A DNA stretch of 64,000 nt from Salinibacterium sp. (GCA_015234465.1 JADGNA010000021.1:1-64000), one strand, 5' to 3'; positions 49,721-61,648 are shown, counted from the stretch's first letter. The notes: generated from the letters alone by a model not told the origin. Program-made: numbers and translations.

Positions 49721-50464
49721 GTGATCTTCCCCGCCACCTTCGACCCGACCCTCGCGATCGCGCTCTCCGGCTTCGTGCTGGGCTTCGGCCTGATCGCCGC
49801 AATCGGCGCCCAGAACGCCTTCATCCTTCGCCAGGGCGTGCGCGGGCAGCACCTCCTCGCCGTGGTGCTCGTGTGCGCGGCATCCGACCTCGTGCTCATC
49901 TTCGGCGGCATCGCCGGGGTGGGCGCCGTGCTCGAGAACGCGCCCTGGGTCGTCACGCTGGTGCGCTGGTTCGGCGTCGCGTTCCTGACGACCTACGGGC
50001 TGCTTGCTGCCAAGCGCGCGTGGCGCCCCTCGGGACAGGGGCTCACGATCGAGGAGCCGGCGCCGAGCGCGGTGGACGCGGAAGTGGCATCCGAGGCTTC
50101 CCCAGCGTCGGGCGGTGGCGGCACGGCGACCCTCACCGTGCCTGTCGTCGAGACGCGGACGGCGACGCGCAGCACCCTCGCGACGGCCGTGCTGACGGCG
50201 CTCGCCTTCACCTGGCTGAACCCGCACGCCTACCTCGACGCCGTCGTCGTGCTCGGCTCGGTCGCGAACACGCACGGCGACCCGGCACGCTGGATCTTCG
50301 GCGCGGGCGCGATCCTCGCGAGTTTCGCCTGGTTCACGCTCATCGGCTTCGGGGCCAAGCTTCTGTCGAAGAAGCTCGCATCGCCCAAGGCCTGGCGCAT
50401 CCTCGACGCCTCGATCGCCGTCATCATGCTGACGCTCGCGGCATCCCTCGCCTTCTCCCACTAG
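49721..50464 (+). CDS. lysE: LysE/ArgO-type amino acid exporter
   Basis: SGFVLGFGLIAAIGAQNAFILRQGVRGQHLLAVVLVCAASDLVLI; ALAFTWLNPHAYLDAVVVLGSVA. Confidence 0.94.
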   Translation: MIFPATFDPTLAIALSGFVLGFGLIAAIGAQNAFILRQGVRGQHLLAVVLVCAASDLVLIFGGIAGVGAVLENAPWVVTLVRWFGVAFLTTYGLLAAKRAWRPSGQGLTIEEPAPSAVDAEVASEASPASGGGGTATLTVPVVETRTATRSTLATAVLTALAFTWLNPHAYLDAVVVLGSVANTHGDPARWIFGAGAILASFAWFTLIGFGAKLLSKKLASPKAWRILDASIAVIMLTLAASLAFSH

Positions 50465-50479
50465 CGAGCCGCCCTTTCA

Positions 50480-50536
50480 CAATTCAGGAGCGTGAGCTGG
50501 GACTCCTGAATTGGGAAAGCAAAGTCCTGAGTTGGG
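50480..50536. repeat. Intergenic repeat cluster with ATTCAGGAG/CTCCTGAAT inverted repeat and a third degenerate copy
   Basis: CAATTCAGGAG (50480-50490) / CTCCTGAATTG (50503-50513), then GTCCTGAGTTGGG as a degenerate direct repeat of CTCCTGAATTGGG. Confidence 0.8.
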
Positions 50537-50549
50537 CAGGCAGGCGGGG

Positions 50550-51197
50550 CTAGAGGAGCTTGCGCTCGAGCGCCCAGGCGGTGAGCTCGTGCCGGGACGA
50601 GAGCTGCAGTTTGCGCAGCACGGCGGAGACGTGCGTCTCGACGGTCTTGATGGAGATGAAGAGCTCCGTCGCGACCTCCTTGTAGGCGTAGCCGCGCGCG
50701 ATGAGCCGCATGACCTCACGCTCACGGGCGGACAGCCGGTCGAGCTCGTCGTCGGCCACGGCCTGCTCACCCGCGGCCGCCCCGAAAGCGTCGAGCACGA
50801 AGCCCGCGAGGCGCGGCGAGAAGACCGCGTCGCCGCTCGCGACGGTGCGGATGGCCGAGTTCACATCATCGGCAGAGCTGCCCTTCGTGATGTAGCCGCG
50901 GGCGCCCGCGCGGATCACGCCGACGACGTCCTCGGCCGAGTCGGAGACGCTGAGAGCAAGGAAGCGCACCGAGTCGAGGAGTCCGGCACAGCGGCGGATG
51001 ACCTCCGCCCCGCCGCCACCCGCGCCGCCCGGCAGGTGCACGTCGAGCAGTACGACCTCGGGCCGATGCTCCGTGACCGCGGCGACGGCGGCATCGACGT
51101 CCGCTGCCTCCGAGAGCACCTCGACCGCGGCATCGAGCGACGCCTTGAGGCCCGACCGGAAGATCGAATGGTCGTCGACGATCACGACTCTTGTCAT
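50550..51197 (-). CDS. LuxR/NarL-family response regulator
   Basis: MTRVVIVDDHSIFRSGLKASLDA; VLLDVHLPGGAGGGG; LSAREREVMRLIARGYAYKEVATELFISIKTVETHVSAVLRKL. Confidence 0.95.
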   Translation of the reverse strand: MTRVVIVDDHSIFRSGLKASLDAAVEVLSEAADVDAAVAAVTEHRPEVVLLDVHLPGGAGGGGAEVIRRCAGLLDSVRFLALSVSDSAEDVVGVIRAGARGYITKGSSADDVNSAIRTVASGDAVFSPRLAGFVLDAFGAAAGEQAVADDELDRLSAREREVMRLIARGYAYKEVATELFISIKTVETHVSAVLRKLQLSSRHELTAWALERKLL

Positions 51198-51237
51198 GGT
51201 TTCTCCACTCACGGTTCGAGGGCTCAGAGTTGCGAGC

Positions 51238-52398
51238 TCACAGGTCGAGGTGCAGGTGCACCTCGGTGCCGACACCGCCCGCGCCGCGCTGCACGGTCGC
51301 GGTGCCGCCGGCCCGCTGCATCCTGCCGATGATCGACTCTCTCACGCCGAGGCGGTCGGCGGGCAGTGCGTCGAGGTCGATGCCGGCTCCGCGGTCGCGC
51401 ACGAAGACGTCGACGGCGGATGTCGCGGCCTCGACGTACACGGAGACCTCGCCTCCACCGTGCCGCGCGGCGTTGAGCATCGCCTCGCGCGCCGCCGCGA
51501 CGAGCGAGGGATGCGCTGGCACCGACTCCCCCACCGTGACGACGTCGATGCGCGCGGGGTACTCGACCTCGATCGTGGCGGCATCCTCGCTCAGTTCGCT
51601 CACGAGGTCGGCGCCCGGGGCGCCATCGCCCGCGAAGAGCCATTCGCGCAGCTCGCGCTCCTGCGCCCTGGCGATGCGGGCGACATCACTCGAGGCGCCC
51701 GCGCGGTTCTGGATCAGCGCGAGGGTCTGCAGCACCGAGTCGTGGAGGTGCGCCGCGATCTCGGCGCGCTGTTCCTCGCGGATGCGGCCGGAGCGTTCCC
51801 GCATGAGCTCATTCCAGAGGCGCACGATGAAGGGCGCGACCGCTACGGCGAGGCCGAGCACCATCATGCCGACCGCGACGACGGCCGTCATGGCCTCGGG
51901 CCGCCAGTCGTTCGAGGCGAGGAGCAGGAGCCCGGTCGCGAGCAGCACGGTCGCACCCGCGCTGCGGATGATGAGGCGGTAGCGCGGTGAGCGGTCGGGG
52001 TCGTGCTCGTCGAGGGCGAGGCTCCAGACGACAGCACCGCCCGTGAGCGCGAGGCTCAGGCTGACGGCGGTCGATGCGGACCCCTCGACGTTGGCCTGCA
52101 CGATGGCGGCGATCGCCGCGACGGCGCCCAGCACAAGGAGGATGGCGGCGATCGGTGCGCGCCTGCGCGGGGTCTCCTCCGCATCCCCCGTTTCCCCTGG
52201 GGCGAGGGGAACGAGCGCCCACAGCCAGCCGTAGAAGAGGATGCCCGCCCCGCCGAGCAGCGAGGCCACGACGAGGAGCAGGCGAACCCGGCGCACGGGC
52301 CAGCCGAGGTGCTCGCTGAGCCCGGCGGAGACGCCGCCGATGACGGCGCGACGAGGGCGCACGAGTGGCGGTCGCGCGCTGGTCTCGGTCTGGCTCAC
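51238..52398 (-). CDS. PspC-domain sensor histidine kinase
   Basis: RPRRAVIGGVSAGLSEHLGWPVRRVRLLLVVASLLGGAGILFYGWLWALVP (PspC) plus RAEIAAHLHDSVLQTLALIQNRAG (HisKA_3) and HATPase. Confidence 0.9.
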   Translation of the reverse strand: MSQTETSARPPLVRPRRAVIGGVSAGLSEHLGWPVRRVRLLLVVASLLGGAGILFYGWLWALVPLAPGETGDAEETPRRRAPIAAILLVLGAVAAIAAIVQANVEGSASTAVSLSLALTGGAVVWSLALDEHDPDRSPRYRLIIRSAGATVLLATGLLLLASNDWRPEAMTAVVAVGMMVLGLAVAVAPFIVRLWNELMRERSGRIREEQRAEIAAHLHDSVLQTLALIQNRAGASSDVARIARAQERELREWLFAGDGAPGADLVSELSEDAATIEVEYPARIDVVTVGESVPAHPSLVAAAREAMLNAARHGGGEVSVYVEAATSAVDVFVRDRGAGIDLDALPADRLGVRESIIGRMQRAGGTATVQRGAGGVGTEVHLHLDL

Positions 52399-52503
52399 CC
52401 TTGAATCCAAGCAGAGGTGCGGGGCTTGGAGCGACCCGGATGCCATGAATCAGGGTCCGCTCAGGGACGTCCCCCATGGCCCGGGCCAGGCCATCCCGCC
52501 ACG

Positions 52504-54009
52504 ATGGGTGTCATGGACAACGACACCCCTCCCTCACCCACTCCGCCCCGCGGCGGAACGGCGGCCGACTCGGGCTTCTTCCCGTGGCTGCGCAGCCTCG
52601 GCCTCACCCGTGAGCCGGGATGGCTGGGTGGTGTCGCCGCGGGCATCGCACTCCGGCTCGGCATCGATCCACTGATCGTGCGCGGCATCCTCGTCGTGAT
52701 CGGCATCCTGGGCGCGCCCGTGCTGTTCCTCTATGCCGCCGCCTGGCTGCTCCTGCCCGACACGACGGGTCGCATCCACCTGCAGGAGCTCTTCCGCGGC
52801 ACCTTCGATCGTGCCCTCGCGGGCATCGCGGTCCTGTTGCTGCTCGCAATGCTGCCGGTGGGCGGCGGCACCGGCTGGTGGTTCACGGGTGGCTGGTGGG
52901 ACGGCGACTGGTGGGGCGGCGGCTGGGGCGGCCCCGGCCTCGGCGCCATCATCTGGACCGTGATCCTGATGGGCGCGGTCGTCTGGTTCGTCGTCTGGCT
53001 CGCCAATCGCCAGGGCACCACGCCCCCGGCAACGCCCACGCCGCCCGCCGATGGAACTGCGCCGACCGCAACGACGGATGCACCAGCAACGACGGATGCA
53101 CCGGCCATGACCACGACGGATGCCCTTGCCTCCGCGACCGCAGCGACCCTCCCGCTCGTCTCCGAGCCGACCGCCCCGCCGGCACCCCCGGCAACCGCGG
53201 GCGATGCGGAACTCGCCGCCTGGCGCGAGGGACAGGCCGAATGGAAGCGCGAGCACGACAACTGGCGCGCCCAGCAGTCCGCCTCGGAGAAGGCCGCCCG
53301 CGAGCAGCGCCAGGCGGAGGCGCGTCGCCAGCGCCAGGAGGAGGCCGCGGAACGTGCCCGCATCGCTCGCGAGAAGGAGCTCCGCACGCGCCCCAACACG
53401 GCCTTCACCCTCGTCGCGGTCGGGCTCTCCTTCGTGGCCGGCGCCGCGACCGCGCTCGTCCTGAGCGATAGCGACCTGTCGTTCGCGACGCTCGCCGCGG
53501 CATCCCTCGCCGTGACGCTCGCCGTGCTGGGTCTCGCGATCATCGTCAACGGCATCCGCGGGCGTCGCAGCGGCGGCTCGAGCGGTGTGGCGATCCTCGT
53601 CATCATCGCCCTGCTCTTCACGGGCGTGCTCGGATGGTTCCCGCGCCCGCTCATCTCCGACGGCACAACCCACTGGGAGCCGAGCGCGAGTGACCGCAGC
53701 GACTCCCGCATGGTCATCCGCGGCGACATGGTCGTCGACCTGGAGGACTACTTCGCCTCCGGCAACGCGCGCATCGGCACGGTCGACCTCTTCGTCGTCA
53801 ACGGCGACGTCGAGGTCATCATGCCGGGCGAGGCCGACGGCCGGGTGGAGGTCGACACCATCAGCGGGAGCATCGAGGTCGATGGCGACATCGTCGACTC
53901 GGGCGGTTTCGCTTCCTCAGTCGCCAGATACGACTCGCCGAACGACAGGCGCGTCATCGTCGACGTCTTCGTCATCGCGGGCGACGTGACGGTACGGCGG
54001 GCCGACTGA
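52504..54009 (+). CDS. PspC-domain membrane protein with C-terminal toastrack/LiaF-like domain
   Basis: LTREPGWLGGVAAGIALRLGIDPLIVRGILVVIGILGAPVLFLYAAAWLLLPD; C-term beta-rich region. Confidence 0.8.
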   Translation: MGVMDNDTPPSPTPPRGGTAADSGFFPWLRSLGLTREPGWLGGVAAGIALRLGIDPLIVRGILVVIGILGAPVLFLYAAAWLLLPDTTGRIHLQELFRGTFDRALAGIAVLLLLAMLPVGGGTGWWFTGGWWDGDWWGGGWGGPGLGAIIWTVILMGAVVWFVVWLANRQGTTPPATPTPPADGTAPTATTDAPATTDAPAMTTTDALASATAATLPLVSEPTAPPAPPATAGDAELAAWREGQAEWKREHDNWRAQQSASEKAAREQRQAEARRQRQEEAAERARIAREKELRTRPNTAFTLVAVGLSFVAGAATALVLSDSDLSFATLAAASLAVTLAVLGLAIIVNGIRGRRSGGSSGVAILVIIALLFTGVLGWFPRPLISDGTTHWEPSASDRSDSRMVIRGDMVVDLEDYFASGNARIGTVDLFVVNGDVEVIMPGEADGRVEVDTISGSIEVDGDIVDSGGFASSVARYDSPNDRRVIVDVFVIAGDVTVRRAD

Positions 54010-54308
54010 TGGCCGCGACAGACAAGCACGACGACGTTCCCCAGGAGGACCGGATGCACGCAACGAACGACACCGAACAGCTTCACAGCGACAGCCCCGC
54101 GACCGAGGACGCCGAGCGCAGGGCGCTCAGCGGCCCCATCGTATGGGGGACCATCCTCGTGATCATCGCCGCGCTCTACGCCGTGCAGGTCGCGGTCGAC
54201 CTGGGCGCGATCGGCGGGATCGACATCTCACCCGCGTGGATCGTGCTCGGCGTCGGCGGGCTCCTCGTCGTGGGCGGCCTGGCCGCCGCACTCACGCGCC
54301 GCCGCTGA
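54009..54308 (+). CDS. Small membrane protein with two TM segments
   Basis: Overlaps preceding stop (TGATGG); IVWGTILVIIAALYAVQVAVDLGAIGGIDISPAWIVLGVGGLLVVGGLAAAL. Confidence 0.75.
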   Translation: MAATDKHDDVPQEDRMHATNDTEQLHSDSPATEDAERRALSGPIVWGTILVIIAALYAVQVAVDLGAIGGIDISPAWIVLGVGGLLVVGGLAAALTRRR

Positions 54309-54321
54309 GGCCCGAGGGGGG

Positions 54322-55950
<1,629 letters not shown>

Positions 55951-55975
55951 TTACCCAACACCGATCGCTACCCGA

Positions 55976-56016
55976 GTAACACCGGCGACACAATCGGCCA
56001 GTAACGTCAGCGACGA
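55976..56016 (+). promoter_or_regulatory. Candidate GlnR-box-like direct repeats upstream of Liv operon
   Basis: GTAAC-ACCGGC-GACAC (55976-55991) and GTAAC-GTCAGC-GACGA (56001-56016), 25-bp period. Confidence 0.4.
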
Positions 56017-56070
56017 CGGTACGTGCGGGGGGATTGACCCGATCCCTGAGTGCACTGCCTTGGAGGTTCC

Positions 56071-57387
56071 ATGAGCAACACCAGCAGGCTTCGACAGCGC
56101 CGCTCCCGATGGCACGCCGTCACGTTCGTCGCGATGGTCGGTGCATTCCTGATGCTCGGCTCCCCCGCCATGGCCGATGAGGTCGGCGAGGATGAGCCAT
56201 TCAAGATCAGTGGCAACGTCAAGCTCGACGGCCAACCGCTCGAAGACGTTCGCCTCACGGTCACCGGCAACGGCGTCGACCTCGAGGTCGAGACGGATGC
56301 TGAGGGGCAGTGGCGCGCGGGCGTGCCCGAGCGCGACGCCTACACGGTCACGCTCGACGAGGAGACCCTCCCCGAGGGCATCGCGGTCGTCGACGAGACG
56401 GGCGAGGACGAGACCCCCAATGAGAAGGAGGTCGAGATCGGGCCCGGCGGCCGCGTCACGATGAACTTCTTCATCGGCGAGGGCGAGCGCAACACCGTCA
56501 GCTTCGTCGACCAGCTCGTCTCGCGCTCGATCGACGGCGTCAACTTCGGCCTCATGCTCGGCCTCGCCGCCGTCGGCATCTCCCTGGTCTTCGGCACGAC
56601 CGGGCTCTCCAACTTCGCCCACGCCGAGATGGTGACCTTCGGCGCGGTGATCGCACTCCTCCTAGGGGTGACGATGTCGCTGCCGATGTGGATCGCCATC
56701 CCGCTCACGGTCGTCGTGAGTGCGGCCTTCGGCTGGGCGCTTGATGCGGGCCTCTGGAAACCCTTGCGAAGACGCGGGCTCGGCATCGTGCAGCTCATGA
56801 TCGTGAGCATCGGCCTCTCCCTCGCGCTGCGGTACGTGTTCCAGTTCTTCATCGGCGGCGGCACCCTGCAACTGCCAGGCTCCAACGCGGCACAGATCCA
56901 GCTCTTCGGCAACGTGCAGTTGTCGTGGATCGACCTCGCGAGCATGGGCATCAGCATCCTCGTCATCATCGGCTTCGCCGCGTGGCTCATGCTCAGCAAG
57001 ATCGGCAAGGCCACACGCGCCGTCTCCGACAACGCCTCGCTCGCCGCGGCATCCGGAATCGATGTCGACCGCGTCGTGCGCATCGTCTGGATCGTCGCTG
57101 CCGCAATGGCCGGCCTCTCCGGCGTGCTCTACGCCTACTTCCGTCCCGGCATCAAGTGGGACATGGGTGCCCAGATCCTGCTGCTCGTCTTCGCCGCCGT
57201 CACGCTCGGTGGCCTCGGCACCGCCTTCGGCGCCCTCATCGGCGCGATCATCGTGGGCGTCATGGTCGAGATCTCGGGGCTGTGGATTCCCTCGGACCTC
57301 AAGTACGTGGGCGCGCTCGGAATTCTGATCCTGGTGCTGCTCTTCCGACCACAGGGCATCCTCGGTCGCAGAGAGAGAATAGGTTAA
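56071..57387 (+). CDS. livH: Branched-chain amino acid-type ABC permease (LivH) with N-terminal signal peptide and extracytoplasmic carboxypeptidase-regulatory-like domain
   Basis: Signal MLGSPAMADEV; FKISGNVKLDGQPLEDVRLTVTGNGVDLEVETDAEGQWRAGVP; then LivH core GLMLGLAAVGISLVFGTTGLSNFAHAEMVTFGA. Confidence 0.88.
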   Translation: MSNTSRLRQRRSRWHAVTFVAMVGAFLMLGSPAMADEVGEDEPFKISGNVKLDGQPLEDVRLTVTGNGVDLEVETDAEGQWRAGVPERDAYTVTLDEETLPEGIAVVDETGEDETPNEKEVEIGPGGRVTMNFFIGEGERNTVSFVDQLVSRSIDGVNFGLMLGLAAVGISLVFGTTGLSNFAHAEMVTFGAVIALLLGVTMSLPMWIAIPLTVVVSAAFGWALDAGLWKPLRRRGLGIVQLMIVSIGLSLALRYVFQFFIGGGTLQLPGSNAAQIQLFGNVQLSWIDLASMGISILVIIGFAAWLMLSKIGKATRAVSDNASLAAASGIDVDRVVRIVWIVAAAMAGLSGVLYAYFRPGIKWDMGAQILLLVFAAVTLGGLGTAFGALIGAIIVGVMVEISGLWIPSDLKYVGALGILILVLLFRPQGILGRRERIG

Positions 57388-57397
57388 GGGGCCCCTC

Positions 57398-58378
57398 ATG
57401 GACTGGCTGACTATCTTCGGCAACACTGCCTCCTCGCTCATCTCCCCAGCGACCCTCGGCTACGCCCTCGCGGCGATCGGCCTCGCCGTGCACTTCGGCT
57501 TCGCCGGACTGCTCAACATGGGTATCGCCGCCTACATGGCCATCGGCGCCTACGGCTATGCCATCTCGATCCTGACCTTCGGACTGCCCTGGTGGGCCGG
57601 CGTGCTCATCGCCATGGCCTGCTCCGTCTTGTTCTCGCTCGTGCTGGGCATCCCGACGCTGCGTCTACGCGGTGACTATCTCGCAATCGTGACGATCGCC
57701 GCCGCAGAGATCGTGCGACTGCTCTTCCTGTCGACGACCTTCGACGAGTACACGGGCTCCGCGGATGGCCTCAGCGGCTACCACGCGAGCTTCCGTGAGT
57801 CGAACCCGCTGCCCGAGGGCACCTACGGCTTCGGCCCGTGGGAGTACACCGCGAATGGCTGGTGGGTGCGCATCGTCGGCATCCTGCTCGTCGCCCTCGC
57901 GCTGCTCATCGTGTGGGCCATCATGCGCAGCCCGTGGGGCCGCGTGCTCCGCGGCATCCGCGAAGACGAGGATGCCGTGCGCTCGCTCGGCAAGAACGTC
58001 TTCTCCTACAAGATGCAGGCGCTCATTCTCGGTGGTGTCTTCGGCTCCCTCGGCGGCATCGTCTACGCGCTGCCGTCCTCGGTCAACCCAGGCGTCTACG
58101 TGACCTCGCTCACATTCTTCGTCTGGACGGCGCTCCTCCTGGGTGGTGCCGCGACCATCTTCGGTCCCGTGCTCGGCGCGGTGCTCTACTGGGTCGTGCA
58201 GACACTCCTCAGCAATATCCTGCCCGCGCTCGTGACGGCGGGCATCCTGCCCTTCATGTCGACGAGCCAGGCCCAGACGCTTCGATTCATCCTCGTCGGT
58301 GTCGCCCTGATGCTCCTCGTCATCTTCAGACCGCAGGGCATCCTCGGAAACAAGAAGGAGCTGACCTTTGTCAAGTGA
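57398..58378 (+). CDS. livM: Branched-chain amino acid-type ABC permease (LivM)
   Basis: AIGLAVHFGFAGLLNMGIAAYMAIGAYGYA; RGDYLAIVTIAAAEIVRL. Confidence 0.92.
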   Translation: MDWLTIFGNTASSLISPATLGYALAAIGLAVHFGFAGLLNMGIAAYMAIGAYGYAISILTFGLPWWAGVLIAMACSVLFSLVLGIPTLRLRGDYLAIVTIAAAEIVRLLFLSTTFDEYTGSADGLSGYHASFRESNPLPEGTYGFGPWEYTANGWWVRIVGILLVALALLIVWAIMRSPWGRVLRGIREDEDAVRSLGKNVFSYKMQALILGGVFGSLGGIVYALPSSVNPGVYVTSLTFFVWTALLLGGAATIFGPVLGAVLYWVVQTLLSNILPALVTAGILPFMSTSQAQTLRFILVGVALMLLVIFRPQGILGNKKELTFVK

Positions 58379-59362
58379 CGCAGCAACGCCAGCAGCGACA
58401 TCCGCTCCCGTGCCCCGACAGAAGTCGACCGGCCTGCACAAGGGCGACATCCGTCCCGGCGTCGAGAAGGTCGACCCCATCGTTATCGCCGACGGGGTCA
58501 CGCGCACCTTCGGCGGGCTCACGGCCGTCGACGTGGACCACCTCGAGATCCCGCGCAACGCCATCACGGCCCTCATTGGCCCGAACGGTGCCGGCAAGAC
58601 GACCCTCTTCAACCTCCTGACTGGCTTCGACAAGCCCGACAAGGGCTCGTGGACCTTCGAGGGCAGGTCGCTCTCGGGTATCCCCGCCTTCAAGGTCTCG
58701 CAGCGTGGGCAGGTGCGCACCTTCCAGCTGACCAAGTCGCTCGGCCTGCTCACGGTGCTCGAGAACATGAAGCTCGGCGCCAAGCACCAGCGCGGTGAGA
58801 GCTTCTGGGCCGGCCTCTTCCCCTTCCTCTGGCGCAAGCAGGAGGAGGAGTTCGAGGCCAAGGCACTTGAGTTGCTCGCCCGCTTCAAGCTCGACACGAA
58901 GAAGGACGACTTCGCGGCGAGCCTCTCGGGCGGCCAGCGCAAGCTCCTCGAGATGGCCCGGGCACTCATGAGCGACCCGACCCTCGTCATGCTCGACGAG
59001 CCGATGGCCGGCGTGAACCCCGCGCTGACGCAATCGCTCCTCGAGCACATCCTCGACCTCAAGGACCAGGGCATGACGGTGCTCTTCGTCGAGCACGACA
59101 TGCACATGGTGCGGCACATCGCCGACTGGGTCGTCGTGATGGCGGAGGGCAAGGTCGTCGCCGAGGGCCCGCCGGACTCGGTCATGAAGGACCCCGCCGT
59201 GATCGACGCCTACCTTGGCGCGCACCAGGACGTCGACCTCGGTGTCGTCACGGGACGCATCGCTGGCGAGGTGCCGTCAGAGGCTGCCGAGGCCCTTGCC
59301 GCCGATATCGAGCAGGAACAGGCAGCGGATGCCGCGGCCTTCGAGAACCGAAAGGCCGGCGA

Positions 59363-59366
<4 letters not shown>
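58368..59366 (+). CDS. livG: ABC transporter ATP-binding protein (LivG)
   Basis: TTG start overlapping livM stop; GPNGAGKTTLFNLLTGFDKPDKG; SLSGGQRKLLEMARALMSDP. Confidence 0.93.
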
Positions 59367-60133
<767 letters not shown>

Positions 60134-60138
60134 AAGCC

Positions 60139-60184
60139 CAACAAAGGGGCTCGGCATCCACGCGGATGCCGAGCCCCTTTGTTG
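60139..60184. terminator. Strong terminator after livF
   Basis: CAACAAAGGGGCTCGGCATCC-ACGC-GGATGCCGAGCCCCTTTGTTG, perfect 21-bp stem. Confidence 0.92.
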
Positions 60185-60202
60185 TGGATTGAGGGACGCG
60201 AA

Positions 60203-60232
60203 GGGGCCCGGATGCCGTGGCATCCGGGCCCC
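60203..60232. terminator. Terminator of the LivK-like gene (minus strand)
   Basis: GGGGCCCGGATGCC-GT-GGCATCCGGGCCCC perfect 14-bp stem, with outer GAGGGA/TCCCTC arms. Confidence 0.88.
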
Positions 60233-60249
60233 TCCCTCAGTCGTTCGGC

Positions 60250-61518
60250 TTAGTACGCGGAGTACGTGTTGTCCGGGCCGAAGATGTAGGTGCCGATCAC
60301 GGCCTCGGTCGGGTCGCCGACCTCGTCGAAGGTGATCGGGCCGGAGATGCCGTCGTAGTCGGCGACGTCTCCGTTGTTGATGATCTCGGCGCAGTCGGCG
60401 AAGGTCGTGCACTTCTCGCCGTCACCCGAACCACCCGAGACTTCCTGCAGTGCAGCGGCGATGTCCGCGGCATCCGTCGACTGGGCCTTGAGGGCGGCCA
60501 GTGCGAGCAGCATGACGGCGTCGTACGACTCCGCACCGTAGGTGAACTCGGTGAGCTCAGGCTCGCCCTGTCCGACCCAGAACTCGTTGAGTTCCTCGGT
60601 GAACGCCGCAAGGTCATCGACGTTGGTGCCGGGGAAGGTGCCCTTGGCGCCCTCGATCGGCGGAACGTCGTCACCGAAGTTGGCAAGGTTGCCATCGACG
60701 AAGTAGAGGTTCTCGGCGGGGAACGACGAGACGATGTCCGGAAGCATCGTCTTGACCTCCTCGAACGTGATCAGGGCGATCGCGTCGGGAGCGGCAGCGA
60801 GGACCTCGCTGATCTGGGCGCTGAAGCTCGTGTCACCCGTGTTGTACGACGACGTGGCGACAACCTCGCCACCGGCGGCCTCGAAGGCCTCCGTGACGTA
60901 CTTCTGCAGGCCGGTGCCGTAGGAGTCGTTCAGCACGATCATGCCGAGCGTCTGGTGGCCGTCTTCTGCGATGAGGTTGCCGAGCACCTCGCCCTGCAGC
61001 ACGTCGGACGGTGCCGTGCGGAAGTAGAGGTCGTTGTCGTCGTAGGTCGTGAACGCGTCGGACGTGTTGGCCGGCGAGAACAGGATCGTGTCGGCAGCGA
61101 TGACCTGGTCGATGAACTGCAGCGAGACACCGGACGACGCCGCACCGATGATGGCGGAGACGCCCTCACCGAGCACGCGGGGAACCTCAGTCTCGTAGGC
61201 CTTGTTGTCGGTGTCACCCGAGTCACCGCGCACGTGCTCGACCGTGATGCCCAGGTCGGCCTCGTTGATCTGGGAGATCGCGTAGTCGACACCCGCGAAC
61301 TCGGGCGGGCCGAGGAAGGCGAGGTTGCCGGTTGCCGGCAGCAGCGAACCGATCTTGAGCGTCAGGTCCTCCCCCGTGTTGCCACCATTGCCGCCATTGC
61401 CACCGTCGTCCGCCGCGCAGCCGCTCAGCACGAGTGCGACGGCTCCGAGACCTGCGACACCTGCGTAAAGGGCCTTGCGCCCGCGCGATCCGGCATTGGC
61501 CTTCGCGAATACGCTCAT
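60250..61518 (-). CDS. livK: Branched-chain amino acid-type ABC substrate-binding lipoprotein
   Basis: VALVLSGCAADDGG lipobox; KIGSLLPATGNLAFLGPPEFAGVDYAISQINEADLGITVE. Confidence 0.92.
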   Translation of the reverse strand: MSVFAKANAGSRGRKALYAGVAGLGAVALVLSGCAADDGGNGGNGGNTGEDLTLKIGSLLPATGNLAFLGPPEFAGVDYAISQINEADLGITVEHVRGDSGDTDNKAYETEVPRVLGEGVSAIIGAASSGVSLQFIDQVIAADTILFSPANTSDAFTTYDDNDLYFRTAPSDVLQGEVLGNLIAEDGHQTLGMIVLNDSYGTGLQKYVTEAFEAAGGEVVATSSYNTGDTSFSAQISEVLAAAPDAIALITFEEVKTMLPDIVSSFPAENLYFVDGNLANFGDDVPPIEGAKGTFPGTNVDDLAAFTEELNEFWVGQGEPELTEFTYGAESYDAVMLLALAALKAQSTDAADIAAALQEVSGGSGDGEKCTTFADCAEIINNGDVADYDGISGPITFDEVGDPTEAVIGTYIFGPDNTYSAY

Positions 61519-61614
61519 GTTGCTCCTTGCGTTCATGAAATGTGATAAAAACCACGGCAGGACACTGCCGTCTTGCAACGGTATTGCCCGGCACGCCCGC
61601 GCACAATACCTCCG

Positions 61615-61632
61615 TGTTACGGGGCGGTAACA
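61615..61632. promoter_or_regulatory. Candidate GlnR-box (TGTTAC-N6-GTAACA palindrome)
   Basis: TGTTAC-GGGGCG-GTAACA, ~100 bp upstream of the LivK-like gene at 61518. Confidence 0.5.
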
Positions 61633-61648
61633 TGCGCGACGGCCCTGT

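Noticed and set aside
53071-53120. Direct repeats ACGACGGATGCACC in the PspC gene as a regulatory repeat
   Set aside because: They lie within coding sequence for a TTDAPA low-complexity linker and are explained by peptide repetition
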